Of a DNA stretch of 64,000 nucleotides, positions 55,959 through 64,000 are shown one piece after another. Within the stretch, counting starts at the first letter, position 1; every line of letters starts with the position of its first letter. The stretch covers positions 41,450 through 105,449 of the forward strand of contig NZ_SLWU01000008.1 of assembly GCF_004345675.1 (NCBI RefSeq). The letters are read 5' to 3'. The stretch is from Caldanaerobacter subterraneus (GTDB lineage Bacteria > Bacillota > Thermoanaerobacteria > Thermoanaerobacterales > Thermoanaerobacteraceae). Under the pieces are notes generated by a model. The model did not search any database, was not told the origin of the DNA, and saw only the letters and a list, made by a program, of their open reading frames with translations. Made by a program: the position numbers and the translations under genes.

Positions 55959-56699
55959 TCAAAAGAGTGGAATGATGGAACCGATGTCTTTTATTTGACC
56001 AGAAGTCAGATAAGTGATTTTAATTCCTTTTTTATTTAAAAATTCCATTATTTTTTCATAATCTTTATGATGATAAAAAGTCCCTGTCACTGCCAATCTT
56101 TTCTCCCCTATAAGCCCCGTTGCTCCTCCTATAAACCCATAATCAAACCCTTCTAGAATTATTCCCCCTGGCTCAATTAAGAGCACATCAAATCCACTTC
56201 TCACTCCCACTTCAAATATACCTCTGTCGGAAGTTATAAAACTTTTCTCATCCACAATTGCCATATTGCACTTAGTGTATCCCTGGTTGACATGTAAAAA
56301 CTTCACACCTTTTTTCTCTAAAATCTCTCTCAAAACCGGATCAGTATATTTCAAATTGTGAAAAGCTGTATTCCCTAATCTTGCTACATTATATGCTATA
56401 TCATATGGATAGTTTCTTTTAAGAAAAGTTTTACCTTTTACTACTTTTATGCCAAACTTTGTAAGCTCGTTAATAAACCTTTGAGAAACATTTGGTGCCA
56501 CTATTACTTCTTTCTCTTCTACAGGGTGCACAAGAATATCAGGATGATAGGAAATAGCTTTATAAAGTTCATCACATTTTTCCGTATATATGACTTCTAT
56601 GCCTAATCTTTCTAAAGCATTTCCAATTTCTATTTCTCTCCCATCTAGGAGAACGCAATTGACGCTTTTTTCAGGAACAAGAGGATTCAAAAAATTCAC
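55959..56699 (-). CDS. Conserved clostridial protein, probably DUF6873 (GME-like fold)
   Basis: 246 residues. No known catalytic motif is certain, but YPYDIAYNVARLGNTAFHNLKYTDP, NQGYTKCNMAIVD and SDRGIFEVGVRSGFDVLLIEPGGIILEGFDYGFIGGATG resemble the guanidino-modifying-enzyme fold (GME) annotated as DUF6873; the single Cys in YTKCNMA might be catalytic. The start is GTG 56699 or TTG 56690; the second has AAGGGTG 7 nt upstream. The family assignment comes from memory and would need a profile search. Confidence 0.7.
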   Translation of the reverse strand: MNFLNPLVPEKSVNCVLLDGREIEIGNALERLGIEVIYTEKCDELYKAISYHPDILVHPVEEKEVIVAPNVSQRFINELTKFGIKVVKGKTFLKRNYPYDIAYNVARLGNTAFHNLKYTDPVLREILEKKGVKFLHVNQGYTKCNMAIVDEKSFITSDRGIFEVGVRSGFDVLLIEPGGIILEGFDYGFIGGATGLIGEKRLAVTGTFYHHKDYEKIMEFLNKKGIKITYLTSGQIKDIGSIIPLF

Positions 56700-56747
56700 C
56701 CTTCCTGTAAAAAATTACAAAAATATGGCATACTTTTTGTATGCCAT

Positions 56748-57680
56748 TTAACCCCTTCTCCTATCTTTCAAATAGCAGCTCCCTTTCATCTGTTTTAATT
56801 TTTTCTTGAGTTCTGCCGCTACTTCACTTATTTCCAAATCGCTTCTAAAATCTCTAAATTCATTAGTCACAATAGCAATAGAAACTGACACAAAAGGAAA
56901 CTTAAGCTTCTCTCCTCTTCTACTAGTGGTCTCTATGTAACCTCTTTCTCTGTCTTTTTTATCGTATAAAAATTTTATTTCACTGTCAAAGCGAGAAATT
57001 ATGTACTTGCACATCTCCTCAGCTTTCTCGGGAGTAGTAATTATCACGAAGTCATCTCCACCTATATGACCTAAAAAGTCCTTGTCATTGCCAACAAGCT
57101 CTACAGCATCGGATAAAATCTTTGCTGTAAGTTTAATAACTTCGTCCCCTCTAAGAAAGCCATAGTAGTCGTTGTAAGACTTAAAATTATCCAAATCTAT
57201 GTACAAAACAGCAAAAAGCTCTTTTGATTTAATCCTTCTCTTTATTTCTTCTTTTATGTCTATGTTTCCCCTTAAGCCCGTTAAAGGATTAGCCATCTTA
57301 TTGTGCTCAATTCTCTGAAACAAATTGTTGACTTTAATGACCAGCTCCTTTTCATTTACAGGTTTTACCAAATAATCATCAGCTCCCAGTTCAAGCCCTT
57401 TTATCTTTTCTTCAAAATCCCCTTTAGCCGTAAGCACCAAAATGGGAAGCATTAGATTTTCCTCTTCTTTTCTTAAAATTTTTAGAAGGTCAAATCCGCT
57501 CATCCCAGGTAGCACCACGTCCAAGATGACCATGTCTGGAAGCATCTCTTTGTATAGCCTAAAAGCCTCTTCCCCATCTCTTGCTTCTATAATAGAATAC
57601 CCTTCTTTTTCCAAAATATCTCTTAATATTCTTCGTGTAAACCTATCATCATCTACAATTAAAATAAGCCTTCCCTTCAC
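56748..57680 (-). CDS. Response regulator with GGDEF-type output domain (GGDDF)
   Basis: About 310 residues from GTG 57680 (GGGGGAAGAGTT before it); the longer frame to 57752 has no site. Receiver domain with phospho-Asp54 (MVILDVVLPGMSG) and Lys in VKPVNEKE, then a GGDEF-like domain (LYIDLDNFKSYNDYYGFLRGDEV). The signature reads GGDDF (HIGGDDFVI), an E-to-D change at the metal-binding acid, so diguanylate cyclase activity is uncertain. No partner kinase is adjacent. Confidence 0.87.
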   Translation of the reverse strand: MKGRLILIVDDDRFTRRILRDILEKEGYSIIEARDGEEAFRLYKEMLPDMVILDVVLPGMSGFDLLKILRKEEENLMLPILVLTAKGDFEEKIKGLELGADDYLVKPVNEKELVIKVNNLFQRIEHNKMANPLTGLRGNIDIKEEIKRRIKSKELFAVLYIDLDNFKSYNDYYGFLRGDEVIKLTAKILSDAVELVGNDKDFLGHIGGDDFVIITTPEKAEEMCKYIISRFDSEIKFLYDKKDRERGYIETTSRRGEKLKFPFVSVSIAIVTNEFRDFRSDLEISEVAAELKKKLKQMKGSCYLKDRRRG

Positions 57681-57778
57681 AACTCTTCCCCCATAAAATT
57701 TAATGAGCAACCCTATAATATTATATAAAAATTTTGGAAGAAAAGCTAGCAATTCATTGCATTAAAATTTCATTAAAA

Positions 57779-58114
57779 CTAAGTGCTCTCTTCAAAGAAG
57801 AGAGAATAATACTTTGAAAGCTTTTCTTCCAAAACATCCATTGATATAAACCGTGCTTCTCTTATGGCTTCCCTTCCATCCACATACACTATAATCGTAG
57901 GAACAGTAAAAACAGAGAATTTACCAGATGCCGCCGGCATTTTGTCAATAGAAATGTGAAAACTCTCTACCTTGGGGTAACTTTCCAGCATTTTATCAAG
58001 CTTAGGAAGCAAGGAAGAACAGATGCCACAGTCTTCCGTGGAAAAATAAAAAAACACCATGCCATTTTCTCGTATGAGGTTTTCCACATTTTCTATGCTG
58101 GTCAATTCTTTCAT
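57779..58114 (-). CDS. Thioredoxin-like protein with CGIC motif
   Basis: 111 residues, thioredoxin fold: FFYFSTEDCGICSSLLPKLDKM with active-site CxxC, then FTVPTIIVYVDGREAIREARFI with the cis-Pro. No signal peptide. CGIC instead of CGPC suggests a redox potential different from classical thioredoxin. ATG 58114 behind GGGAGGGAAAAGT. Confidence 0.88.
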   Translation of the reverse strand: MKELTSIENVENLIRENGMVFFYFSTEDCGICSSLLPKLDKMLESYPKVESFHISIDKMPAASGKFSVFTVPTIIVYVDGREAIREARFISMDVLEEKLSKYYSLFFEEST

Positions 58115-58150
58115 ACTTTTCCCTCCCAGAAGATCAAAAAATATAAGCCT

Positions 58151-58291
58151 TCTTTAGGGCTTTAGAAGGTCTCTCAATAATTATGGATGCGACACCCGGA
58201 TTCGAACTGGGGAATCAAGGTTTTGCAGACCTCTTAGGGATTTTTTGTGTATTTTTAATTACCATTAAAAAGTTTTAAAAAGCCCTAAAGA
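58151..58291. repeat. 13-bp inverted repeats bracketing the tRNA-Cys fragment
   Basis: TCTTTAGGGCTTT (58151-58163) and its exact complement AAAGCCCTAAAGA (58279-58291), 115 nt apart. No gene lies between. The remaining stretch to 58427 is AT-rich with nothing recognised. Confidence 0.6.
58184..58235 (-). pseudogene. 3' half of a tRNA-Cys gene
   Basis: Minus strand reads GAGGTCTGCAAAACCTTGAT, then the T arm CCCAGTTCGAATCCGGG and acceptor strand GTGTCGCATCCA with CCA. The anticodon GCA is present; D arm and 5' acceptor are absent, replaced by unrelated AT-rich sequence. A 3'-only tRNA is what an integrative element leaves at an attachment site. Confidence 0.8.
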
Positions 58292-58427
58292 GTAAGTTTT
58301 TTTGCTAATTTTGCTGGAAATTATTAAGTTTGTTTCACAGCTGTTTTTAAGCGTTTTTATTTATTATGTTAGCAAAATGTTTGCAACTTATTATTTTCCG
58401 CTGCTTACTCTATGTTTAACTCTATGC

Positions 58428-59610
<1,183 letters not shown>

Positions 59611-59650
59611 GAGCCAACTTCTGTCTTATTAGGTTTTTGAAAATTTTTTG

Positions 59651-59684
59651 TTGACCTAATATTTCCTATATGCTAATATAGGAA
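59651..59684 (+). promoter_or_regulatory. ars-operon promoter with overlapping operator
   Basis: TTGACC (59651-59656), 17-nt spacer, TAATAT (59674-59679). A palindrome TTCCTATAT-GCTA-ATATAGGAA (59663-59684) covers the -10, the place for ArsR repression. Confidence 0.8.
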
Positions 59685-59701
59685 TATAGGAGGTGAATCC
59701 C

Positions 59702-60037
59702 ATGGCAGAAAACATCTATGAACTCCGCGCAGAATTTTTTAAGGCCCTTTCTCATCCGACAAGGCTGAAAATTTTAGACGTAATTTTAAATGAAAAGGAA
59801 ATTTGCGTATGCGAAATTGTAAATAAAATAGGTGTAGATCAATCAACAATATCAAAACATTTAAATATATTAAAAAAGGCTGGCATTTTAGAAAGCAAGA
59901 AAGAAGGTCTTTCAGTATTTTACAAAGTAAGATTCCCTTGTATGAAAGATTATTTTATCTGTATTGACAAAACCATAAAGTGTGATCTTGTAACTAAGGT
60001 TTCCTTTATTGATTCTAGTAAGGACAAAGTTGAATAA
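59702..60037 (+). CDS. arsR: ArsR-family transcriptional repressor
   Basis: 111 residues from ATG 59702 (AGGAGGTGAATCCC before it). Winged HTH with the ArsR metal-site helix EICVCEIVNKIGVDQSTISKHLNILKKAG; the CVC pair plus a Cys near the C-terminus (FPCMKDYFICID) suits As(III)/Sb(III) or another thiophilic metal. It should release the palindrome upstream on metal binding. First gene of arsR-permease-thioredoxin. Confidence 0.92.
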   Translation: MAENIYELRAEFFKALSHPTRLKILDVILNEKEICVCEIVNKIGVDQSTISKHLNILKKAGILESKKEGLSVFYKVRFPCMKDYFICIDKTIKCDLVTKVSFIDSSKDKVE

Positions 60038-60076
60038 TTTTGTTAATATCAAAATTTATCAAAAAGGAGGCTACAA

Positions 60077-61255
60077 ATGAAGGAAGAAATTAAAAAATTT
60101 CTAGTCATTGCAGGTGTTTTCTTTTTTGTTTACTATATGCCTTTAGAGAGCATGCACTTTAAAAGGGCTGTCATAGAATCCCTTTACATGCTTCAAAATT
60201 ATGCAAGGCATCATGTATTAACCTGCTTAATACCTGCTCTTTTCATAGCAGGTGCTATTTCAAACTTTATTTCCCAGCAGGCGGTTATGAAATACTTCGG
60301 CGATGGGGCAAAAAAATGGCTTTCCTACGCGGTCGCCTCAGTATCCGGAATAATTCTTGCTGTTTGCTCGTGCACAATTTTGCCGATTTTTACGGGGATT
60401 TATAAAAGAGGAGCTGGTCTTGGTCCCGCAATAGCGTTTTTGTATTCGGGTCCTGCGATAAACGTCCTTGCAATAATAATGACAGCAAGAATTTTGGGAT
60501 ACAAATTGGGAATAGCAAGGACAGTTGGGGCAGTATTATTTTCAATTGTTATTGGCTTAATCATGGAAATAATATTTAAAAAAGAAGATGTGGCAAGGCT
60601 GTCTAAAATCTATCAAGTTTCAACAAAAAATGAAGGAAGAAGCCTATTGCAGGATTTTTTGTTTTTTGCAAACCTTGTATTTATATTAATTTTTGCAGCA
60701 TGGGGTAAACCCGCGCAGCCTGTAGGATTTTTCAGTACTGTATATAACGTAAAATGGTACTTGACAGTATTTTTCCTCGTGTTCCTAACGATAATCCTTG
60801 TTAAATGGTTCAAAAAAGAAGAAATTACCTCATGGATCGAAGCTACTTGGAGTCTTGCCAAACAAATACTTCCCCTTCTTTTTGCAGGTGTTGCGATAGC
60901 AGGATTTTTAATGGGAAGGCCGGGGTATGATGCGGGAATACTCCCCTCAAGGTATGTTGAAGCTCTTGTCGGTGGAAATTCATTACTTTCAAACTTCATT
61001 GCTTCAATAATAGGTGCTTTTATGTATTTTTCTACTCTTACAGAAGTTCCTATAATTCAGGGCCTTTTGGGTTACGGTATGGGACAAGGTCCTGCCCTCG
61101 CACTTTTGCTCTCAGGACCTGCTTTGAGTCTTCCTAGCATGCTTGTAATTAATAGCGTCCTCGGGCCAAAAAAGACTATTACCTATGTAAGTTTAGTAAT
61201 TATAATGTCGACTTTTATTGGATTTGTTTTTGGAAATTTTTTTAAAGCTATTTAA
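60077..61255 (+). CDS. ArsP/UPF0718 (DUF318) permease
   Basis: 392 residues with about 10 hydrophobic helices. Family features include AVASVSGIILAVCSCTILPIFTGI with the CSC motif, FLYSGPAINVLAI and LLLSGPALSLPSMLVI. Characterised ArsP members export organoarsenicals; others are uncharacterised. ATG 60077 behind AAAAAGGAGGCTACAA. Control by ArsR and linkage to a CxxC protein fit an export role for a thiol-reactive metalloid. Confidence 0.9.
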   Translation: MKEEIKKFLVIAGVFFFVYYMPLESMHFKRAVIESLYMLQNYARHHVLTCLIPALFIAGAISNFISQQAVMKYFGDGAKKWLSYAVASVSGIILAVCSCTILPIFTGIYKRGAGLGPAIAFLYSGPAINVLAIIMTARILGYKLGIARTVGAVLFSIVIGLIMEIIFKKEDVARLSKIYQVSTKNEGRSLLQDFLFFANLVFILIFAAWGKPAQPVGFFSTVYNVKWYLTVFFLVFLTIILVKWFKKEEITSWIEATWSLAKQILPLLFAGVAIAGFLMGRPGYDAGILPSRYVEALVGGNSLLSNFIASIIGAFMYFSTLTEVPIIQGLLGYGMGQGPALALLLSGPALSLPSMLVINSVLGPKKTITYVSLVIIMSTFIGFVFGNFFKAI

Positions 61256-61327
61256 AAAAATTTATGATAAATTAAAATGTTTATATGAAAATAAAATAAA
61301 TAAATGAAATTAAAGGAGGAAAATATA

Positions 61328-61567
61328 ATGAATATTAAAATTCTTGGAATGGGATGCGCAAAGTGCAAAGCTTTGGAGGAAAATACAAAAGCTGCATTAC
61401 AAGAACTAGGAATTGAAGTAGAAGTCGAAAAAGTTCAGGATTTAAATAAAATTATAGAATACGTAATGATTACACCTGCTCTTGTGATTAATGAAGAAGT
61501 CAAAGTTGCAGGCAGAGTTGCAACAAAAGATGAAATTAAAAAATACATTGAAGAATATACAAAATAA
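61328..61567 (+). CDS. Small thioredoxin-like redox protein (MTH895/TM0996 type)
   Basis: 79 residues, MNIKILGMGCAKCKALEENTKAALQEL with active CAKC and TPALVINEEVKVAGRV with the cis-Pro. This compact thioredoxin commonly follows DUF318 permease genes and probably supplies electrons or passes a thiol-bound metal. ATG 61328 with AAAGGAGGAAAATATA before it. Confidence 0.93.
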   Translation: MNIKILGMGCAKCKALEENTKAALQELGIEVEVEKVQDLNKIIEYVMITPALVINEEVKVAGRVATKDEIKKYIEEYTK

Positions 61568-61594
61568 GAGGTGCGATTTTTGCACCTCTTTTTT
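61567..61594 (+). terminator. Terminator of the ars-type operon
   Basis: AGAGGTGC-loop-GCACCTCT followed by TTTTTT, directly after the stop codon. Confidence 0.9.
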
Positions 61595-61693
61595 ATATGC
61601 AATTTAAAGTCTCTTGTTTTTATAGCTACTGTGCAGGCTATGGTCCTTACTGATCCTGCTACCTTTCATGAGCACAACTCCAAGAGTCTTTTC

Positions 61694-62062
61694 TTATTCG
61701 AATGGCCCGTCGTAACGGCCGAACTTACCACCCCTAACCATGTTGAGGGGCACAGAAAACATTATACCCATTTCGCTGTCTTCGTCAAAACTACCTATCT
61801 CTCTTTCTACGGCATCGGCTATGCTCTGGAGCTTTTGCTTGTCTTCTATAACCGAAAGGATGGTCTTATTCACGAAAAGTCCCTCTTCTTTCAATTTTTT
61901 AATGCTGGCAATCATTGGCCTGTGTTCTTCAAAACTTTTCATAATAACGCCCTGACCTATGGAATCCAGCACCGTGGCCCCCTTGGCCCCGTTCCTTTTC
62001 ATTACCATCAGGAGCTTTTTTAAAAGTTCCGGCCGGTTAAGGATGATAACCATCAGGTACAT
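61694..62062 (-). CDS. PII-like signalling protein linked to the antiporter
   Basis: About 122 residues with PII-fold features: two ferredoxin-like beta-alpha-beta units and a GAKGATVLDSIGQG loop-like segment corresponding to the PII T-loop entrance. Lacks the uridylylated Tyr of GlnB. ATG 62062 has GGGGAG 8 nt before; a GTG at 62071 overlaps the antiporter stop. Tight coupling suggests it gates or senses for the antiporter. Strongly GC-rich, unlike the host genes. Confidence 0.8.
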   Translation of the reverse strand: MYLMVIILNRPELLKKLLMVMKRNGAKGATVLDSIGQGVIMKSFEEHRPMIASIKKLKEEGLFVNKTILSVIEDKQKLQSIADAVEREIGSFDEDSEMGIMFSVPLNMVRGGKFGRYDGPFE

Positions 62063-62067
62063 TGCCT

Positions 62068-63216
62068 TCACTCCCCGTTCTTGGTATTTTCTGCCCTATG
62101 GAAAAACAGCTTTAAAAGCGGCGGGGCAATAAGAGAAGTTACAAGAACCATCAGCACCGAAACACCGAAAATCCTCTGGGAAACGATGCCCTTTTTTAAG
62201 CCCAGGTTGGCGATGATCAGGGCCACTTCTCCCCTGGGCACCATGCCCGCGCCTACTGTAAAGCCCTCACTCCAGTTGAATCCCACGAGCCTTGCCGTCA
62301 GCCCGCAGCCGATGACCTTACCGAGCACAGCAATGGCTATTATGATAAGACTGAAGCCGATATCGCCTAGCACAGCCCTTACATCAGTCTTCAGTCCGAT
62401 GCTGATGAAAAATATGGGCGTGAAGAAAAGGTAGGCTATTTCTTCTATGCCGCGGACAATTTTTTCTTTTGTACTGTAGTTTGAAAGAATCAAGCCCGCT
62501 ATGTAAGCACCGGTGATGGCGGCAATGTCCGCCTTTTCGGCGAAGTAAGCCATGCTAAAGCATAGTACCAAAGCAAAGGTTATGATCCTAGTTCCCGGTC
62601 TCATTACCTCCACTATGCGCTCACTGTATCTCCGAAGCACTACTGCAATAACTGCCACCGCGACCGCAAATACTCCTATTTTCTCCATCAGCGGCAGGAT
62701 CCTGGTTCCACCGGAGATATAGCCGGTCACAAAGGTGAGGACGATTATACCTATCACGTCGTCGATTACCGCAGCAGCCATAATGGCAATACCCTCTTTT
62801 GAATTCAGCTTTCCCATTTCCCTCAGTGCCTGCACTGTTATACTGACAGAGGTGGCTGTCAACATGGTCCCCAGGAACAGGGCCTCGGGCAGGGTAACAC
62901 CCGCAGCCAGTCCGCCCCAAGCACCTGCAGCGAAGGGCACTATAACCCCTCCGGCGGCGATGGCCGTAGACGAAAATCCTGACGCTATAAGTTCCGACGT
63001 GTCGGTCTCGAGGCCTGCCAGGAACATTAGCAGGACCACACCTATTTCGGCCATGAACTCCAGCACATAATCGGAGTGGACCAAGCCGAAGACCGAAGGT
63101 CCTATGAGAAGGCCGGCGATGATCTGGCCCAGTACGTTCATCTGGTTTAACCTGGCCGCCATATAACCGCTGATCCTAGATATTCCCAGTATTATGGCAA
63201 GTTCCAGTAAGGTCAT
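62068..63216 (-). CDS. CPA2-family cation:proton antiporter
   Basis: 382 residues with about 12 helices: GQIIAGLLIGPSVFGLV, GVVLLMFLAGLETD, AAAVIDDVIGIIVLTFVTG (paired Asp of the transport site) and GAGMVPRGEVALIIANLGL. No TrkA-N domain, so regulation may come from the PII-like partner. ATG 63216 behind AGGAGGATTCACTC. Very GC-rich (43 of 60 bases G or C at 62881-62940) in an AT-rich chromosome, so recently acquired. Confidence 0.93.
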   Translation of the reverse strand: MTLLELAIILGISRISGYMAARLNQMNVLGQIIAGLLIGPSVFGLVHSDYVLEFMAEIGVVLLMFLAGLETDTSELIASGFSSTAIAAGGVIVPFAAGAWGGLAAGVTLPEALFLGTMLTATSVSITVQALREMGKLNSKEGIAIMAAAVIDDVIGIIVLTFVTGYISGGTRILPLMEKIGVFAVAVAVIAVVLRRYSERIVEVMRPGTRIITFALVLCFSMAYFAEKADIAAITGAYIAGLILSNYSTKEKIVRGIEEIAYLFFTPIFFISIGLKTDVRAVLGDIGFSLIIIAIAVLGKVIGCGLTARLVGFNWSEGFTVGAGMVPRGEVALIIANLGLKKGIVSQRIFGVSVLMVLVTSLIAPPLLKLFFHRAENTKNGE

Positions 63217-63460
63217 GAGTGAATCCTCCTTAAAAATCGGTTTACCGGAATCGAATCCTTTTCCAACAGCAGCGCTCTTTCATAGTCTTCGCTGATATTA
63301 ACGTAAAAAATTCGAGGCGGGTTCTGGCCTGAACAAAAAGGTCCCGGATCCGAACGGGACCACTTTTTTCAATAAGAACCTCGATGTCATCAATGCAGTT
63401 TTTGTTGTAAATGCGTGAAAAAGCTCCCACAGCTCCCGGTACCGGCGCACACCACATCAA
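63213..63460 (-). pseudogene. Frameshifted gene upstream of the antiporter
   Basis: Upstream part encodes ...CIDDIEVLIEKSGPVRIRDLF VQARTR in one frame. After a shift near 63310 the natural continuation is RIFYVNISEDYERALLLEKD...RIHS, whose TGA overlaps the antiporter ATG (ATGA), the hallmark of a coupled gene. Its 5' end is lost. GC-rich like the antiporter. Family not recognised. Confidence 0.65.
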
Positions 63461-63493
63461 AACCCTCGAAGCCGTCTAGTTACTGTAAAATAA

Positions 63494-63619
63494 TTTTTAG
63501 CTACAACTCTTGAAATAAAAAAAGAAGCCACACAAAAAATAGAAAAATTTCTAGACAACAAAATAAAAATTCCTGCATTAACTAGTCGTGGAAAGCCTTC
63601 CTATTATTGGTGGGGTTAA
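63494..63619 (+). pseudogene. C-terminal coding remnant
   Basis: Plus-strand frame FLATTLEIKKEATQKIEKF...SRGKPSYYWWG-stop looks protein-like (amphipathic Lys/Glu helix, then a defined tail), but has no start or upstream body. Its end overlaps the 3' end of the tRNA-like gene. Origin unknown. Confidence 0.4.
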
Positions 63620-63684
63620 CAGGAGTCTAACCTATGACCTCTACGATGTCAACGTAGCGCTCTGACCAGCTGAGCTATAGCCTC
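63608..63684 (-). tRNA. Degenerate tRNA-Val-like gene (anticodon GAC)
   Basis: 77 nt. D arm (GCTC..GAGC) and anticodon arm CTACG-TTGACAT-CGTAG are perfect. The acceptor GAGGCTA/TAACCCC has two mismatches (positions 2-71 and 5-68) and the T loop is TTAGACT instead of TTCGANT. CCA is encoded. The 5' two thirds look healthy and the 3' third does not, so it may be a non-functional or chimeric copy. Confidence 0.6.
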
Positions 63685-63823
63685 ACTCCTTGTTTTTTTA
63701 TTATACAATCTTAATAAATTGTTGTCAATATTCCTTAACTTTGTGATAGTATCAAGATACTGTAGGATTTTTTAAGACAACCCCTGTAACTTACTTAATT
63801 CAGGGCTTCGTCTTATCAGTTCT

Positions 63824-64000
63824 TTATATGACTTGCGCGTATTTTATCGCTCTTAAAATCCTGTATATTGGCGTTACTTTCCCTATATTCAAAACTGTAA
63901 TATTGTTTATCTTTTCATTTGTAGACGTTTTAATTCTCTTTACCGCTTCTCTTATTTGCTTCTTCGTTAAATTATAACTCCCAGCATTGATATTCTTTTT
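63824..64000 (-). CDS. C-terminus of an unrecognised gene, cut by window edge
   Basis: 59 codons open to the right edge: [19 protein letters not shown], then [20 protein letters not shown], stop at 63824. Basic and helical, as in transposase or DNA-binding tails, but no family is recognised. The stretch 63685-63823 holds no gene. Confidence 0.6.
   Translation of the reverse strand, partial: KKNINAGSYNLTKKQIREAVKRIKTSTNEKINNITVLNIGKVTPIYRILRAIKYAQVI

Overview
The window looks like chromosome from an AT-rich, spore-forming, thermophilic anaerobe of the Thermoanaerobacter/Caldanaerobacter type. This is inferred from the gene mix: clostridial sporulation genes (yunB, ytxC), T-box leaders, a Firmicutes L20 leader, an acetoin dehydrogenase cluster with AcoR, and a tungsten aldehyde:ferredoxin oxidoreductase (AOR). 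No database search was run. Most genes lie on the minus strand.

Region 1 (1-7.8 kb): cysteine desulfurase (cut by the window edge), a CsoR-type repressor, a protein of unknown function, a metallo-beta-lactamase-fold protein, then the acetoin dehydrogenase operon, read right to left: Lin0512-family gene, acoA, acoB, acoX, acoC.

Region 2 (about 7.8-27.1 kb) is the most unusual part: an accessory island for tungsten/molybdenum cofactor (mog, two moeA, moaA, moaC, two MOSC proteins, mobB, moaD, a MoeB-like E1), a tungstate ABC transporter (tupABC), AOR with its radical-SAM partner, two Moco/Tuco riboswitches, a wrecked molybdate transporter (modABC) and two insertion-sequence traces. It separates acoR from the operon acoR should control. 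A 555-bp direct repeat (7671-8225 and 26909-27463; 5 differences counted by eye) flanks it. Each copy carries two AcoR-like palindromes and a -24/-12 promoter. The right copy keeps the consensus -12 GC and now faces AOR; the left copy, facing the real aco operon, has AC there. Short scraps of acoX and acoA next to the right copy show that a second aco operon copy once stood there and decayed.

Region 3 (27.1-32.1 kb): acoR, lipA, lipB and lpdA, which supply the regulator, lipoylation and E3 for the acetoin complex.

Region 4 (32.1-58.1 kb): mostly ordinary core genes: an orphan coiled-coil protein, DUF3343, a CAP-domain secreted protein, an M18 aminopeptidase, a DegS/DegU-like pair, tRNA-Ala, yunB, DUF523, mutS2, U32 peptidase, zapA, T-box-pheS-pheT, an rRNA methyltransferase, L20 leader-infC-rpmI-rplT, aroC, an MFS transporter, T-box-thrS, ytxC, a GGDEF response regulator and a thioredoxin-like protein.

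Region 5 (58.1-64 kb) is a second accessory zone: a 3'-only tRNA-Cys fragment, a broken IS30 element, an arsR-permease-thioredoxin operon, a strikingly GC-rich antiporter/PII-like gene pair with a frameshifted upstream gene, a degenerate tRNA-Val, and the tail of an unrecognised gene at the right edge.
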